Source: Chromatiales bacterium
GTDB lineage: Bacteria; Pseudomonadota; Gammaproteobacteria; Thiohalospirales; Thiohalospiraceae
Length of the DNA: 57,580 bases
Assembly: GCA_026982395.1 (NCBI GenBank)
Contig: JALSHD010000128.1
Location: forward strand, 1 to 57,580
Direction: 5' to 3'
Positions 34,584 through 47,832 of this stretch are shown piece by piece. The notes below the pieces were generated by a model that had not been told where the DNA came from, ran no database searches, and saw nothing but the letters and a program-made list of their open reading frames with translations. The translations under genes were made by a program, and so were the position numbers. Position 1 is the stretch's first letter. Each line of letters opens with the position of its first letter.

Positions 34584-35750
34584 ATGGATGATTCTGGTGG
34601 GCAAACTGGCCATCAGGATGACCGGGTACGTGTCCGGCGGGGCGATATTGCCATCGGCCGGCCTTTGTTATGGGATGTTTATGATGACAGCGGACAACTT
34701 CTGCTTGGCAAGGGCTATATTATCCTTAATGAACGTCAGCGGCGGAGGCTTCTGGAGGAGGGTCTGCATTCTACCGTTCAGCTGACTTCGGAGACAGATC
34801 GTACCGCAGCTGATGGCTCGCCACAGATCGGTGGTAACCCGTTCGTAACAATTGATCAATTGACCATGCGTCTGGAAGGCGTTCTTGGCATGGTTCACCA
34901 GCAGAGTACTGCTGTTGCTCCAGAACGCCGTATTCGCAAGCTGGGACGGGCAATCCAGGCTCTCTGTGACTATGACGCTGATGCCTCGCTGGGGGCGACG
35001 CACCTGAAGCATGATGCTTCCTATCCTTTCCGCCACAGCATTCATACGGCCCTGTTATGCGAACTGGTTGCGCGGCGGCTGAACTGGTCCCTGTTGAAGC
35101 GCCTCAGTGTGGTTTCCGCTGCGTTAAGCTGCAATGTTGCCATGACAGAGTTGCAGGCGGAACTGGTGGAGCAGGCCGAACCGCTGAATGATATGCAGTG
35201 GGATGCAATCCAGCAGCATCCACAACGGGGTTATGAGATGCTGTATGCCACCGGAGTATCTGATCAGTTATGGCTTCGGGTTGTAATGCAGCATCATGAA
35301 TGCATCAATGGCCGGGGCTATCCTGCCGGAGCAAGAGGCGATGAGGTGCTTCCCGAGGCTCGCCTGCTGGGGTTGGCCGACAGATATCATGCCATGGTGA
35401 CCGGTCGCTCCTACCGCAACGGGATACTGGTCAAGAACGCTCTGCGCAGAATATTTCTGGATGTGGGTCAGGAGGTGGGCAGCAGTCTTGCACAGATGTT
35501 TATCAAGGAGATGGGCATTTATCCCCCCGGGTCAGTTGTACGGCTGCAAAATGGTGAAACGGCGGTTGTTGTCCGGCGCAAGGCCGAAATGGCCGGGCCG
35601 ATGCTGGCCTGTATTGCCAACGGCAAGGGAGAGCACTACGCCCAGCCATTGTATCGGGATTCCAGTGAGCAGGAGCAATATGCCATCAGGGATATCCACC
35701 CATCTCCCGGAACGCTGCCTTTCAGTCTGAGCCAGTTGTGGGGCTATTGA
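34584..35750 (+). CDS. HD-GYP domain protein with a degenerate HD motif
   Basis: A 388-residue protein starting 5 bp after the HAD gene (a GTG at 34557 is an alternative). Residues about 145-300 are HD-GYP-like: FRHSIHTALLCELVA, QQHPQRGYEML, HHECINGRGYPAG (237-249) and LLGLADRYHAMVTGRSYR. At the place of the HD pair (usually LLHDIGK) the sequence is AALSCNVAM (179-187), so the metal-binding His and Asp are missing. Hydrolysis of c-di-GMP is therefore doubtful; a binding or regulatory role is likelier. Its 3' end overlaps convergent cysZ by 29 bp. Confidence 0.82.
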   Translation: MDDSGGQTGHQDDRVRVRRGDIAIGRPLLWDVYDDSGQLLLGKGYIILNERQRRRLLEEGLHSTVQLTSETDRTAADGSPQIGGNPFVTIDQLTMRLEGVLGMVHQQSTAVAPERRIRKLGRAIQALCDYDADASLGATHLKHDASYPFRHSIHTALLCELVARRLNWSLLKRLSVVSAALSCNVAMTELQAELVEQAEPLNDMQWDAIQQHPQRGYEMLYATGVSDQLWLRVVMQHHECINGRGYPAGARGDEVLPEARLLGLADRYHAMVTGRSYRNGILVKNALRRIFLDVGQEVGSSLAQMFIKEMGIYPPGSVVRLQNGETAVVVRRKAEMAGPMLACIANGKGEHYAQPLYRDSSEQEQYAIRDIHPSPGTLPFSLSQLWGY

Positions 35751-36471
35751 AACGTTCTACCCAGAGAGCAGTGGCTCCGGCAACGGCTACCGGCATAACC
35801 AGAAAATTTATTACGGGGATCATCGTCATCCAGGTTGTCGCTGCGCCGAAGCCAAGCACCAGAAGGCGCTGTTCTCTTGCAAGACGGCGCTGTTGCGGGA
35901 ACATAAGGCCATGGTTTCCCATGGGGTAGTCCAGATACTCCAGCGCCAGCATCCAGGCGCCGAAAGCGAGCCACAGAAAAGGGGCAATGACATTAATGCC
36001 GGGGATCAGGAACAGGATTAACAGCGGGATGGCCCATAGTACAGTATAGCCCATCTTTAACAGCTGGGAATACAGGATTGCAGGTGTCTCGCGCAGCAGT
36101 TGCCACAGGCTGGTTTCGGGTAGTGGGTCTTCTCTGCGCAGTTGTCGCTCTACCGCCTCTGCCAGCAGGCCATTGAAAGGGGCGGCGACAAGATTGGCCA
36201 GTAGCGAGAAGCCAAAAAACAGCACCAGCAATATGGCGAGAATGAAAATTATCCACAGTGGCCATACCAACCAGTCAAGCCAGCCGGGCAATGCAGGTTG
36301 CAGGGTGTCGACAAAACTGTTGAACCAGGCCGCACCTGCACCGATGAGCAGGGCAAAGACCGCTACGTTGATTGCCAGGGGCATTATGACATAGCGCCGG
36401 ATTCCCGGACGGAAAACCAGCTTCAGACCGCGAACCAGATAGAGAATTCCGTCAAGAGGGGGGAGCTGCAT
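35722..36471 (-). CDS. cysZ: Sulfate transporter CysZ (EI24 family)
   Basis: A 249-residue membrane protein with four or more hydrophobic segments, including VIMPLAINVAVFALLIGAG and a long helix around LVWPLWIIFILAILLVLFF. LANLVAAPFNGLLAEAVE is typical of CysZ, which brings sulfate into the cell for cysteine synthesis. In gammaproteobacteria cysZ is often near zipA and ligA, as here. Confidence 0.9.
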   Translation of the reverse strand: MQLPPLDGILYLVRGLKLVFRPGIRRYVIMPLAINVAVFALLIGAGAAWFNSFVDTLQPALPGWLDWLVWPLWIIFILAILLVLFFGFSLLANLVAAPFNGLLAEAVERQLRREDPLPETSLWQLLRETPAILYSQLLKMGYTVLWAIPLLILFLIPGINVIAPFLWLAFGAWMLALEYLDYPMGNHGLMFPQQRRLAREQRLLVLGFGAATTWMTMIPVINFLVMPVAVAGATALWVERFNSPTTGSD

Positions 36472-36472
36472 A

Positions 36473-39250
36473 TTATCCCTGGAACTGTCCGCTTGCCCGG
36501 TCGATCATCGGAACGTTTCCCCAAGGTTGTGGATCACTGATGGCATAACCCTGCGCATAGTCAATACCAAGCTCGCGCACCTTTGTCAGGATAGTCTCAT
36601 TCTCGACACCTTCCGCAATGGTTTGAAGTCCCATGACGTGACCGATATGGTGTATGGACTCCACCATTGCCTGACTGATGAGATCGTTGGTAATGTCCCG
36701 GACAAAGCCGCCATCAATCTTCAGGAAATCCACAGGCAGGGTTTTCAGGTAGCCAAAGGAGCTGAGGCCGCTGCCAAAATCATCCAGCGCAAACCGGCAT
36801 CCCAGTTTTTTGAGGCGTCGAATCAGGCTGGTGGCGTAACCGAGATTATCGATCGCTGCGGTTTCTGTTATTTCAAAACAGATTCCGCCGGGATCGATTC
36901 CGGTCTCTTCCAGTTGGGCAATAATAAAACGGTAGGCTTCGTCATTCAGGGAGTGCCCGGACAGGTTGATGTTGTACAGGGGAGGGGTTCTGTTATTGCT
37001 ACAGGCCATGCGGGTCTGCCCCTGGATGAGTTCAAAAGAGCTTTTGATAACCCAGCGGTCGATATCCCGCATCATGTCGTAGCGCTCTGCGGCGGGAATA
37101 AAATCACTGGGCAGGATGTGCCTGCCATCCTCACTCAGCATGCGCAGCAGAATCTCGTAATGGGGCCGGTTGTTTACTCCCGGATTCAGCGGCAGAACGG
37201 ATTGGCGTGCCAGATAGAAGCGCCGTTCGTCAAATGCCTTGCTGATACGGTGAACCCACTGCATCTCTCCCTGTCTGAGGGCAAGGGCACTGTCATCGGG
37301 TTGATAGATGTGCAGTCGGTTACGGCCCTGATCCTTGGCGATGTAGCAGGCGGAGTCGGCAGTACGCATAATCTCCTGCAGTCCACCGCTCTGGGCATCG
37401 AATGGCACCAGGCCAATGCTGACGCCCACCTCGAAGATCTTGTCTTCCCAGACAAAACGGTAGCCACGTACTACCTGACGGATCTGCTGGGCTATTTCAA
37501 CGCCGTGCTCCAGCGGACAGTTGAACAGCAGTACGCCGAATTCATCTCCCCCGAGCCGTGCCAGGATCCCGTCATTGCTGACTTTTGGCTCCATCAGTAT
37601 GGCGAGCTGTTTTAACAGCTTGTCGCCGGCAATATGCCCGCAGGTGTCGTTGACCACCTTGAACTGGTCGAGGTCAAGAAAGCAGAGGGCGTGATGCCGA
37701 TCATGGTGCTTGGCGCTGTGCAGGGCATGCTCCAGTTGCCGCTCGAATTCCCTTCGGTTGACCAGTCCGGTGAGCGGATCATGGGTCGCCTGATATGCAA
37801 GCTGCCGCGCCATGCTGCGTACATGACTGACATCATGGAACACGATGACAGCGCCGATAACCTGGCCTCCGTGCTGACGGATAGGCGCCATGGTATTCTC
37901 AATAACATACTCCTCACCCCGGCGTTGCATCAGAATTGGAGAGGAGGTGACTTTGACCACCTCCCCGTCTGCCAGCACCCTGTCCAGGTTGCCGAGTTCG
38001 GATTCGCGGGTGTTTTCATTGACTACGTTAAAGACCTCTTTCAATGGCCGGCCATGAGCCTCCTTGTCGCTCCAGCCTGTCATCTGTTCGGCCACCTGGT
38101 TCAGATAATCCACGTTGCCATCGAGATCGGTGGTTATTACGCCATCACCAATGGAGTGCAGGGTAACTTCTGCGCGCTCCTTTTCGCGGAACAGAACTTC
38201 GTGCTGATACTGTTCCGAGCCATACCAGTCGAGAGGTCGTTTTATGAGACGCAGGAACAACCAGAAGAAAAGTGTTATCAGGGCAACAATCATTGTGATC
38301 ATCCCCAACCGGAAATCCTGCCATCCGGCCTGCCGGGACAATGACAGCTTCAGCTCTTCCCCGGAAAGAGGAATAGTGGAGCTGAAGGAGAAACGTGGAA
38401 ACCAGCTGACAGTTGAATCATCGGCTGGAGTTGAGTGGTGGTACACCTCTTTTCCCGGGCCAGTTTTATTACTCACGGGCGTGCTTTCATAGGTCAACCG
38501 GACAGTCAGCCCCGGCAGGGAGTTATCGGGGAAGAACTGTTTGTCAAAACGGATTTGTGCCGCTGCGATACCCACTGTTTTGGCGAGCCGCTCCTGTTCG
38601 GTATTGGTTTCCACCCTGCTGGAGTACACGGGTTTGAAAATGGTGCTTCCGTATCCGCCTCCGATCAGTTTGTCAGGGGCGCTGGCAGCACTTCTGCCGG
38701 TATTGATAACACGCAAGATGGCCTTTCGGGCCAGCGGATTGGAGTAGATGTCGTAACCGAGATATTTGGTAAAAAAAGGTCCATCGGGTTGAACCAGCAC
38801 CAGGGGAAAGTAAAACGACCGTTTGCCGACTGGCTGTGATTTCAGTTCGGCATTCAGTTCATGAACGGAAAAACCCGACAGGCCTGAGGCCCTTTTTTTT
38901 CGTTCGTAGGGTTTCAGTTCCCTGCGTCCTACTCGTTCATAGAACTGTATCATGTGGATATAGGGGTGCAGCCTGCTCATTTCGCGGGCATAGCGGGACA
39001 GGTAGCGGTGTTTTTTGACTCCGGTGATTTGGCTCAGTGCGACCAGCCCCTCGACCACTACTTCGCTGCGTTCCACCTTCTGTAGTAGCTGTCGGGCATA
39101 GTCATGACCAAATTGCTGGAAGCGCCGGTCACTTTGCTGCATATCCTGCCATGCGACCGCTCCGGCCACCAGCAGCACAATGGCGACGCACAACAGTACC
39201 AGCAGGGCGTAGAGGATATCGTTAATGCGAATACGGTTATGTTTTCCCAT
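36473..39250 (-). CDS. CHASE-PAS-GGDEF-EAL dual cyclic-di-GMP signalling protein
   Basis: A 925-residue inner-membrane sensor. TM1 is at about 12-34, a periplasmic CHASE domain at about 80-270 (FYFPLVLVQP, LGYDIYSNPLARKAI), TM2 at 315-337, PAS at about 358-470, GGDEF at 485-645 with intact GGDEF (567-571), and EAL at 660-915. EAL catalytic positions look preserved: YEILLRM (E699), NINLS (N762), FEITETA, LDDFGSG, FLKIDGGFV, TIAEGVE. It could both make and degrade c-di-GMP in response to an extracellular cue. It lies between ligA and cysZ. Confidence 0.92.
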   Translation of the reverse strand: MGKHNRIRINDILYALLVLLCVAIVLLVAGAVAWQDMQQSDRRFQQFGHDYARQLLQKVERSEVVVEGLVALSQITGVKKHRYLSRYAREMSRLHPYIHMIQFYERVGRRELKPYERKKRASGLSGFSVHELNAELKSQPVGKRSFYFPLVLVQPDGPFFTKYLGYDIYSNPLARKAILRVINTGRSAASAPDKLIGGGYGSTIFKPVYSSRVETNTEQERLAKTVGIAAAQIRFDKQFFPDNSLPGLTVRLTYESTPVSNKTGPGKEVYHHSTPADDSTVSWFPRFSFSSTIPLSGEELKLSLSRQAGWQDFRLGMITMIVALITLFFWLFLRLIKRPLDWYGSEQYQHEVLFREKERAEVTLHSIGDGVITTDLDGNVDYLNQVAEQMTGWSDKEAHGRPLKEVFNVVNENTRESELGNLDRVLADGEVVKVTSSPILMQRRGEEYVIENTMAPIRQHGGQVIGAVIVFHDVSHVRSMARQLAYQATHDPLTGLVNRREFERQLEHALHSAKHHDRHHALCFLDLDQFKVVNDTCGHIAGDKLLKQLAILMEPKVSNDGILARLGGDEFGVLLFNCPLEHGVEIAQQIRQVVRGYRFVWEDKIFEVGVSIGLVPFDAQSGGLQEIMRTADSACYIAKDQGRNRLHIYQPDDSALALRQGEMQWVHRISKAFDERRFYLARQSVLPLNPGVNNRPHYEILLRMLSEDGRHILPSDFIPAAERYDMMRDIDRWVIKSSFELIQGQTRMACSNNRTPPLYNINLSGHSLNDEAYRFIIAQLEETGIDPGGICFEITETAAIDNLGYATSLIRRLKKLGCRFALDDFGSGLSSFGYLKTLPVDFLKIDGGFVRDITNDLISQAMVESIHHIGHVMGLQTIAEGVENETILTKVRELGIDYAQGYAISDPQPWGNVPMIDRASGQFQG

Positions 39251-39328
39251 ACGTTGGTTCTCTGCCTGCCTGGTGCCTGGTCTGCTCCGGCAGACCGGTT
39301 CCCGGTCGAATACCGAAGACAGGGTACA

Positions 39329-42279
<2,951 letters not shown>

Positions 42280-42288
42280 TGTTATTCC

Positions 42289-45200
42289 TCAGGCGCTGAT
42301 GGCCATGGCGGCAGCTTCGTCAAGATCCACGGCGACCAGCCGGGAAACCCCCGGCTCTTTCATAGTGATGCCGTTTAGCTGTTGGGACAACTCCATGGTG
42401 ATTTTGTTGTGAGTGATGAATATGAACTGGGTTTTGGCAGACATCTCGCGAACCAGATCGCAGAAGCGTCCTACGTTGGCATCGTCCAGTGGCGCGTCCA
42501 CCTCGTCCAGCATGCAGAAGGGTGCCGGGTTGAGATGGAAAATGGAGAATACCAGCGCCACGGCAGTAAGGGCTTTTTCCCCTCCCGACAGCAGATGAAT
42601 AGTGCTGTTGCGTTTGCCGGGCGGATGCGCCATAACGGTTACTCCGGCATTCAGCAGGTCGTCTCCGGTAAGCTCAAGAGATGCCTTGCCACCGCCAAAC
42701 AGGCGTGGAAACATCTCCTGGAAGCCGCTGTTGACCTTGTCAAAGGTGTTCTGGAAACGGCTGCGGGTCTCCCGGTCGATCTTGCGGATGGCGTTTTCCA
42801 GCGTTTCAAGCGCCTTCATCAAATCATCGTTTTGCGCATCCAGGTAGTTTTTGCGCTCTTCTGACTGCTGATACTCTTCGATCGCGGCCAGGTTGATAGG
42901 GCCGAGCCGTGATATTTTCTGTTCCAGGGTGGCCAGCCGGGTCTGCCACTCCTGTTCGTCCGCCTCTTCCGGCATGGTCTCGAACAGGGCTGTCAGGTTG
43001 TGTCCGGCCTCTTCCAGCTGCTCCTGCTGGGTCTGGCGGCGTGTTTTCAGCTCCTGCCAGGTCATTCGTGCCTGCTCTACCTCATTGCGCTTCTGCTCGA
43101 TTTCCTGTTCGATCCGGCTGTGGGCGCTGTCCAGTTCACGAATCCTGTGTTCGATGGTTTCAACCTGGCGCCGGGCCTCTCCCATCTCCTGCTCGATGCC
43201 GCTGCGTTTGGCAAGAATCTGCTCCAGTTCGGCTGTCATTTTTTCCAGCGGTGCGTCGCCCTCTTCCAGCGCCTGTTGCAGTTCATTCCGCCGGGTGGAG
43301 AACTGTACTCTCTGTTGCTCGATGCGTTCGATCGCCTGGCGGGTGGAAGCCAGTTCGGTGTGAAGGGTCTGCAGCTTCAATTTGATGTTGTGGGTGGTTT
43401 CGCGGTTCTGGCGGGCCTGATCGCGGCACTGTTGCAGGGTCTGCTGCAGCTGTTCCCGCCTGGCGGTCAGTTGTTCCCGCTGGCTGGCAAGGGTTTCCAT
43501 CAGTGCAAGTGATTCGTTGAGCCGGATTCGGGTGCTCTCCTGTTCTTCGTTGTTGCTGGTTGCCTGCCGGGCCAGCTCTTCCAGCTCTGAAATGATTCGC
43601 CGGGTGCGCTGGTGGAATTGTTCCTGGCGTACTTTGGCGCCACTCACCTTTGCCTGCAGTCCTGCTACCTTGCGGTTGACCTCGTTGAGTTCGCGCTGCT
43701 GTGATTCTCGCTGCTGCTCCAGGGTTTTCAGCAGTTCGCGGCCGGTGGTGACTTCCGTGTGCAGTGTTTCGATCCGGGAGGCAAGTTGTTCCGCTTCGTC
43801 TGCAAGTTTCTTGAACTCCTGTTCCCGCTCCAGCACTCCGGATTTCTCATCCACATTGTGGGCCACTCGCAGCCAGTTGACTCCCAGCCAGATGCCGTCT
43901 GGTGTGATGACTGATTCGTGGGCGGCCAGTTTGCTGCGCAGGGCGAGTGCTTGCGGCAGATCATCGGCAATACGGACGGAGCCCAGCAACGGCTCCAGTG
44001 ACCAGGGAGCCTTTACCTTTGCCAGCAGGGTATTATTGGCAACGTCCAGGCCGGGCAGCGTAGCGGTGTCGAATAGCGCCAGGGAACCATCCAGCTCCTT
44101 CAGCGCATCGGACAGTTTGTTCAGTCCCTCGATGCAGACTGCCTCCAGGGTATGGCCCAGTACGGTTTCCACGGCATTTTCCCACCCTTTTTCCGCCTCA
44201 ATCTCTTCTGCCAGTCGCCCGGCATCCTGGAGCTGGTTTTTTGTCAGCCACTGAGCGGTTTTACCCTGGTTTTTGTTCAGCGCCGCCTGCTGAAGGGCTT
44301 CAAGGGAGGCTTGCCGGCCGCGCAGGGTTTGCAAACGGCTGCGCAAGCTGTCTAGCTGGCTGGCGAGTTCATGGTTCTTCTCGCGTTGCTGGTTGATCTG
44401 TTCAACAAGGCTGGTCTGGCTTTGCTGCAGTATGCCGGCCTGTTTCTCACTTTGCCCCAGCTCCTGCTGCAACCGGGTGATGTCGGTCTGCCCGGAGTCG
44501 GGTGGCAGACTGCTGCGCTCCTGGGTCAGGCGGGTAATGCGGTTTTTCAACTGGCTGGATTGCTGTTCAAGATTGTGCAGCCGGGTGCGTTCCACTTGGG
44601 CGGCTTGCGCCGGTTCTGCGTAACGCTGGTTGAACTCATCCCACTGCTGCTGCCACTCCTGCATGGCCTGTTCCGCAGCAGCCAGTGCGGCAGTGGACTG
44701 TTTCTCCGCCTCCTGCGCGCGGACAAGCTCCGGCTCCTGTTGTTGCAGTTCGGTTTGCAGACGCTCGATGGTCTGTTGATCAGATTCCCGGTGCGTGTTG
44801 GCCTCCTGCCAGGCCTGTTCCAGTTTTGCCAAATCCTGTTGCTGCTGCTGGCGTCGCTCCCGGGTGTGTTGAATGGCCTGCTCCAGCCGGGCGATATCGG
44901 CACCTACACTGTAGAACCGGCTCTGAATCTGGTTGAATATCTCCAGCCCTTCAGTGTGCAGCTGACGCTGTTTTTCAACTTCAGCCTCGTTGCTGCGCTG
45001 TTTGGAGACAAGGGCTTCCAGTGCTGTCTCCTGTTCACGATTACGGCTCTCCTGCTCACCGCATTGACGGTCCAGCCTCTGCCAGCGCAGGGCGTACAGC
45101 TGTCCCTTTATCAGCCGCTCCTCCTGCTTCAGGGTTTTGTAGCGCGCCGCGGTCTGGGACTGTCGCTTCAGGCGCGCCAGCTGTTTGCCCAGTTCCTCGC

Positions 45201-45792
45201 GCAGATCGTTGAGCCGATCCAGGTTTTCACGGGTGTGGCGGATTCGGTTTTCTGTTTCACGGCGGCGCTCCTTGTATTTGGAGATCCCCGCGGCCTCTTC
45301 GAGAAAAACCCGCATCTCTTCGGGCTTGGCTTCGATAAAGCGCGAGATAGTGCCTTGCTCTATGACGGCATAGCTGCGCGGCCCCAGCCCGGTGCCGAGG
45401 AAAATGCCGGTAATATCGCGGCGCCGGCAGCGCGCCCCGTTGAGAAAGTAACTGGAGGTCCCTTCGCGGGTGACGGTGCGTTTAATGGCAACTTCGTTAT
45501 AACTTGCGTATTCGCCTCCCAGCCTTCCGTCACTGTTGTCAAAAACCAGTTCGATGGAGGCCTGTCCTACCGGTTTGCGGGTGCTGGAACCATTGAAAAT
45601 GACATCACTCATCGAATCACCGCGCAGATGTTTGGCGGAGGACTCTCCCATCACCCAGCGCACGGCATCGATCACATTCGACTTTCCACAACCATTGGGC
45701 CCGACAATGCAGACCAGATTGCTGGGAAACGGGATGGTGGTGGGATCAACGAAGGTTTTGAATCCGGCCAGCTTGATTTTGCTAAGACGCAT
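42289..45792 (-). CDS. smc: Chromosome segregation protein SMC
   Basis: A full-length 1167-residue condensin ATPase. Walker A is GPNGCGKSNVID (31-42). Long coiled coils flank a hinge region around residues 520-640, and the C-terminal head has LLSGGEKALTAVALVF and MLDEVDAPLDDANV. It partners ScpA and ScpB, encoded 16 kb away in this window. A complete SMC-ScpAB set is therefore present and MukBEF need not be invoked. Confidence 0.97.
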   Translation of the reverse strand: MRLSKIKLAGFKTFVDPTTIPFPSNLVCIVGPNGCGKSNVIDAVRWVMGESSAKHLRGDSMSDVIFNGSSTRKPVGQASIELVFDNSDGRLGGEYASYNEVAIKRTVTREGTSSYFLNGARCRRRDITGIFLGTGLGPRSYAVIEQGTISRFIEAKPEEMRVFLEEAAGISKYKERRRETENRIRHTRENLDRLNDLREELGKQLARLKRQSQTAARYKTLKQEERLIKGQLYALRWQRLDRQCGEQESRNREQETALEALVSKQRSNEAEVEKQRQLHTEGLEIFNQIQSRFYSVGADIARLEQAIQHTRERRQQQQQDLAKLEQAWQEANTHRESDQQTIERLQTELQQQEPELVRAQEAEKQSTAALAAAEQAMQEWQQQWDEFNQRYAEPAQAAQVERTRLHNLEQQSSQLKNRITRLTQERSSLPPDSGQTDITRLQQELGQSEKQAGILQQSQTSLVEQINQQREKNHELASQLDSLRSRLQTLRGRQASLEALQQAALNKNQGKTAQWLTKNQLQDAGRLAEEIEAEKGWENAVETVLGHTLEAVCIEGLNKLSDALKELDGSLALFDTATLPGLDVANNTLLAKVKAPWSLEPLLGSVRIADDLPQALALRSKLAAHESVITPDGIWLGVNWLRVAHNVDEKSGVLEREQEFKKLADEAEQLASRIETLHTEVTTGRELLKTLEQQRESQQRELNEVNRKVAGLQAKVSGAKVRQEQFHQRTRRIISELEELARQATSNNEEQESTRIRLNESLALMETLASQREQLTARREQLQQTLQQCRDQARQNRETTHNIKLKLQTLHTELASTRQAIERIEQQRVQFSTRRNELQQALEEGDAPLEKMTAELEQILAKRSGIEQEMGEARRQVETIEHRIRELDSAHSRIEQEIEQKRNEVEQARMTWQELKTRRQTQQEQLEEAGHNLTALFETMPEEADEQEWQTRLATLEQKISRLGPINLAAIEEYQQSEERKNYLDAQNDDLMKALETLENAIRKIDRETRSRFQNTFDKVNSGFQEMFPRLFGGGKASLELTGDDLLNAGVTVMAHPPGKRNSTIHLLSGGEKALTAVALVFSIFHLNPAPFCMLDEVDAPLDDANVGRFCDLVREMSAKTQFIFITHNKITMELSQQLNGITMKEPGVSRLVAVDLDEAAAMAISA

Positions 45793-45832
45793 GACTCCCT
45801 GTTGGCAACTGTGGCGATGAATGCGGATTGAG

Positions 45833-45838
45833 TATAAT
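45833..45838 (+). promoter_or_regulatory. Possible -10 box of queF
   Basis: A consensus TATAAT lies 31 bp before the queF ATG in the short gap divergent from smc. No matching -35 hexamer is seen at 16-18 bp, so the assignment is tentative. Confidence 0.35.
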
Positions 45839-45869
45839 AACCGCTAATATTACCTTAATGGAGTGTTGC

Positions 45870-46259
45870 ATGCCTACCCGTCCCAGCAAACAATTGGATA
45901 CATTTGAAAATCCGCTTCCGGAGCGGGATTACACCATCCATATCGAAATACCAGAATTTACCTGTTTGTGCCCCAAGACCGGGCAGCCGGATTTTGCCAC
46001 GCTTTCTATCGACTATGTTCCGGACCAACGCTGTGTAGAACTCAAATCCCTGAAGCTGTATGTCTGGTCTTTTCGGGATGAGGGGGCTTTTCATGAGGCA
46101 GTCACCAACCGGATTCTGGATGATCTGGTGCATGCCACTTCGCCGCGGTTCATGCGTCTGACCGGCAAGTTCAACGTACGCGGCGGGATCTATACGACGG
46201 TGGTTGTGGCGCATCGTCAGCCGGGCTGGGCACCGCCGGTACCCGTTCAGTTGCCTTGA
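45870..46259 (+). CDS. queF: PreQ1 synthase (NADPH-dependent 7-cyano-7-deazaguanine reductase)
   Basis: A 129-residue single-domain (YkvM-type) QueF that reduces preQ0 to preQ1 in queuosine synthesis. The nucleophilic cysteine is C34 in [12 protein letters not shown], and the QueF motif is [21 protein letters not shown] lies 7 bp before the ATG. It overlaps the FGGY kinase start by 4 bp. Confidence 0.95.
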   Translation: MPTRPSKQLDTFENPLPERDYTIHIEIPEFTCLCPKTGQPDFATLSIDYVPDQRCVELKSLKLYVWSFRDEGAFHEAVTNRILDDLVHATSPRFMRLTGKFNVRGGIYTTVVVAHRQPGWAPPVPVQLP

Positions 46260-47536
46260 ACCTGTTTGTCGGCATTGATGTTGGCACATCGGGGTGCCGG
46301 GCTGTTATCATCGATGACAGTGGTAAGTTGCTGAGCCGGGCGGTACGAGCGTTGCCGGTGCCCCGGCGAACGGAGCAAGCGGGGGTTCAGCAGGATCCTG
46401 AAATCTGGTGGCGGGCGGTCATTGCCGTGTTGCAACAGCTGTTTGCCGATGTTGGTACTCGCTCTGTACGGGCTGTTGCGGTAGACGGAACCTCGGCCTC
46501 GCTGCTGTTGGCAGATGCTGCCGGGCAACCCCTTGCTCCTGCCTTGATGTATAACGATGCGCGGGCCGTGGATGAGGCGGCACGGATCGCGGCAGTAGCT
46601 CCGTCTGATACAGCGGCGCAGGGTGCCGGTTCCGCGCTTGCCAAACTGCTTTGGTTGCAGAGTCGACCGGGGATGAGCAAGGCGCGGTATGCCCTGCATC
46701 AGGCCGACTGGATTGCAGGACGGTTGTGTGACCGGTTTGGTTTCAGTGACTGCAATAACAGTCTCAAGCTGGGCTATGACCCGGTAAACAGGAGCTGGCC
46801 GGAGTGGCTGGATAGTGTGGGGGTGAAGCGCCGGTTGCTGCCGGAAGTTGTTGCACCGGGCACGCCGGTTGGCTGTATCAGCCCGGTGCTGGCTGAACGG
46901 CTGGGACTTCCTCCGACTGTCACTGTTGTAACGGGAACCACCGACAGTACCGCAGCGGTTTTTGCCACCGGTGTCTCTCTCCCCGGAGATGCAGTTACCT
47001 CACTGGGTTCTACTATAGTGGTGAAGGTTGTTGCTGAAAAGCCGTTTTTTTGCTCGCGTTACGGGATCTATAGCCAGCCTTTCAGAAGGTTGTGGCTGGT
47101 GGGTGGCGCATCCAACAGTGGTGGAGCGGTGCTGCGGCAATTTTTTACGGATGAACAGATGGCAGAGATGAGTGTCAGACTGAACCCATCCCGCCGGATC
47201 TGCCTTGATTACTATCCGTTACCCGCCGTTGGAGAACGTTTTCCTGTGTCCGATTTGTCTCTCGAACCGCGCCTGACCCCGCGTCCTGAAGATGATCTGC
47301 GGTTTTTTCAAGGTATACTGGAAGGTATTGCGCGTATAGAACGGCGTGGTTATCGGTTGCTTTCCGCGCTGGGAGCCCCGTACCCCGGAGTGATTCGCAC
47401 GGTGGGCGGGGGAGCGGCGAACCACGCCTGGGGGGAGATTCGGAGGCAGATCCTTGGAGTGCCGATGATCAAGCCTGCTTTCAGTGAAGCGGCTTATGGT
47501 ACCGCGCTGCTTGCTCAGGGAGGTTGCAAGAAATGA
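46256..47536 (+). CDS. FGGY-family carbohydrate kinase (possible D-ribulokinase)
   Basis: A 426-residue sugar kinase with the actin-like ATPase fold: [17 protein letters not shown] (phosphate 1), [27 protein letters not shown] and [15 protein letters not shown] near the end. The start is TTG overlapping the queF stop; no ATG is better placed. The size and motifs resemble the D-ribulokinase/xylulokinase-like branch, but the sugar cannot be fixed by reading. It overlaps the next small gene by 4 bp. Confidence 0.8.
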   Translation: MNLFVGIDVGTSGCRAVIIDDSGKLLSRAVRALPVPRRTEQAGVQQDPEIWWRAVIAVLQQLFADVGTRSVRAVAVDGTSASLLLADAAGQPLAPALMYNDARAVDEAARIAAVAPSDTAAQGAGSALAKLLWLQSRPGMSKARYALHQADWIAGRLCDRFGFSDCNNSLKLGYDPVNRSWPEWLDSVGVKRRLLPEVVAPGTPVGCISPVLAERLGLPPTVTVVTGTTDSTAAVFATGVSLPGDAVTSLGSTIVVKVVAEKPFFCSRYGIYSQPFRRLWLVGGASNSGGAVLRQFFTDEQMAEMSVRLNPSRRICLDYYPLPAVGERFPVSDLSLEPRLTPRPEDDLRFFQGILEGIARIERRGYRLLSALGAPYPGVIRTVGGGAANHAWGEIRRQILGVPMIKPAFSEAAYGTALLAQGGCKK

Positions 47537-47832
47537 TTCTGGTATGCATCGAGTATTTTCTGAATGAAGAAGGGCGCAGCTATTTTTCTGACTGGCTGAA
47601 ATACCTGGCCGGGAAGCTGGAGAAGCAGCAGGGGTTTCAGGGGTTGCGGCGGCTGAAAGAGGTCACCGGTGGTGTGGAGGGGTGCAGTTTGCTGCTGGAA
47701 TTTGACAGTCATATGCTGCTGGAGCAGTGGTTGGCAAGCGAGGAATATGCCGAGGCCGCTGCCCTGCTCGAGGTCTATACTCTCAAGCCGTTCAGCTCCA
47801 GCCTGTATCATGTGGAGAGAGTGGAGGTTTGA
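47533..47832 (+). CDS. Small ABM-like (dimeric alpha/beta-barrel) protein
   Basis: A 99-residue protein with the beta-alpha-beta pattern of antibiotic biosynthesis monooxygenase-like domains: [37 protein letters not shown] and [11 protein letters not shown]. Residues that would show activity are not evident. It overlaps the kinase by ATGA and modA by 4 bp, so it is part of a queF-kinase-modABC transcription unit. Function unknown. Confidence 0.6.
   Translation: MILVCIEYFLNEEGRSYFSDWLKYLAGKLEKQQGFQGLRRLKEVTGGVEGCSLLLEFDSHMLLEQWLASEEYAEAAALLEVYTLKPFSSSLYHVERVEV

Noticed and set aside
44371-45831. A 486-codon open frame antisense to smc
   Set aside because: The smc frame has intact Walker A and hinge regions. 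The antisense product is Leu-rich as expected from the reverse reading of Gln- and Glu-rich coiled coil.
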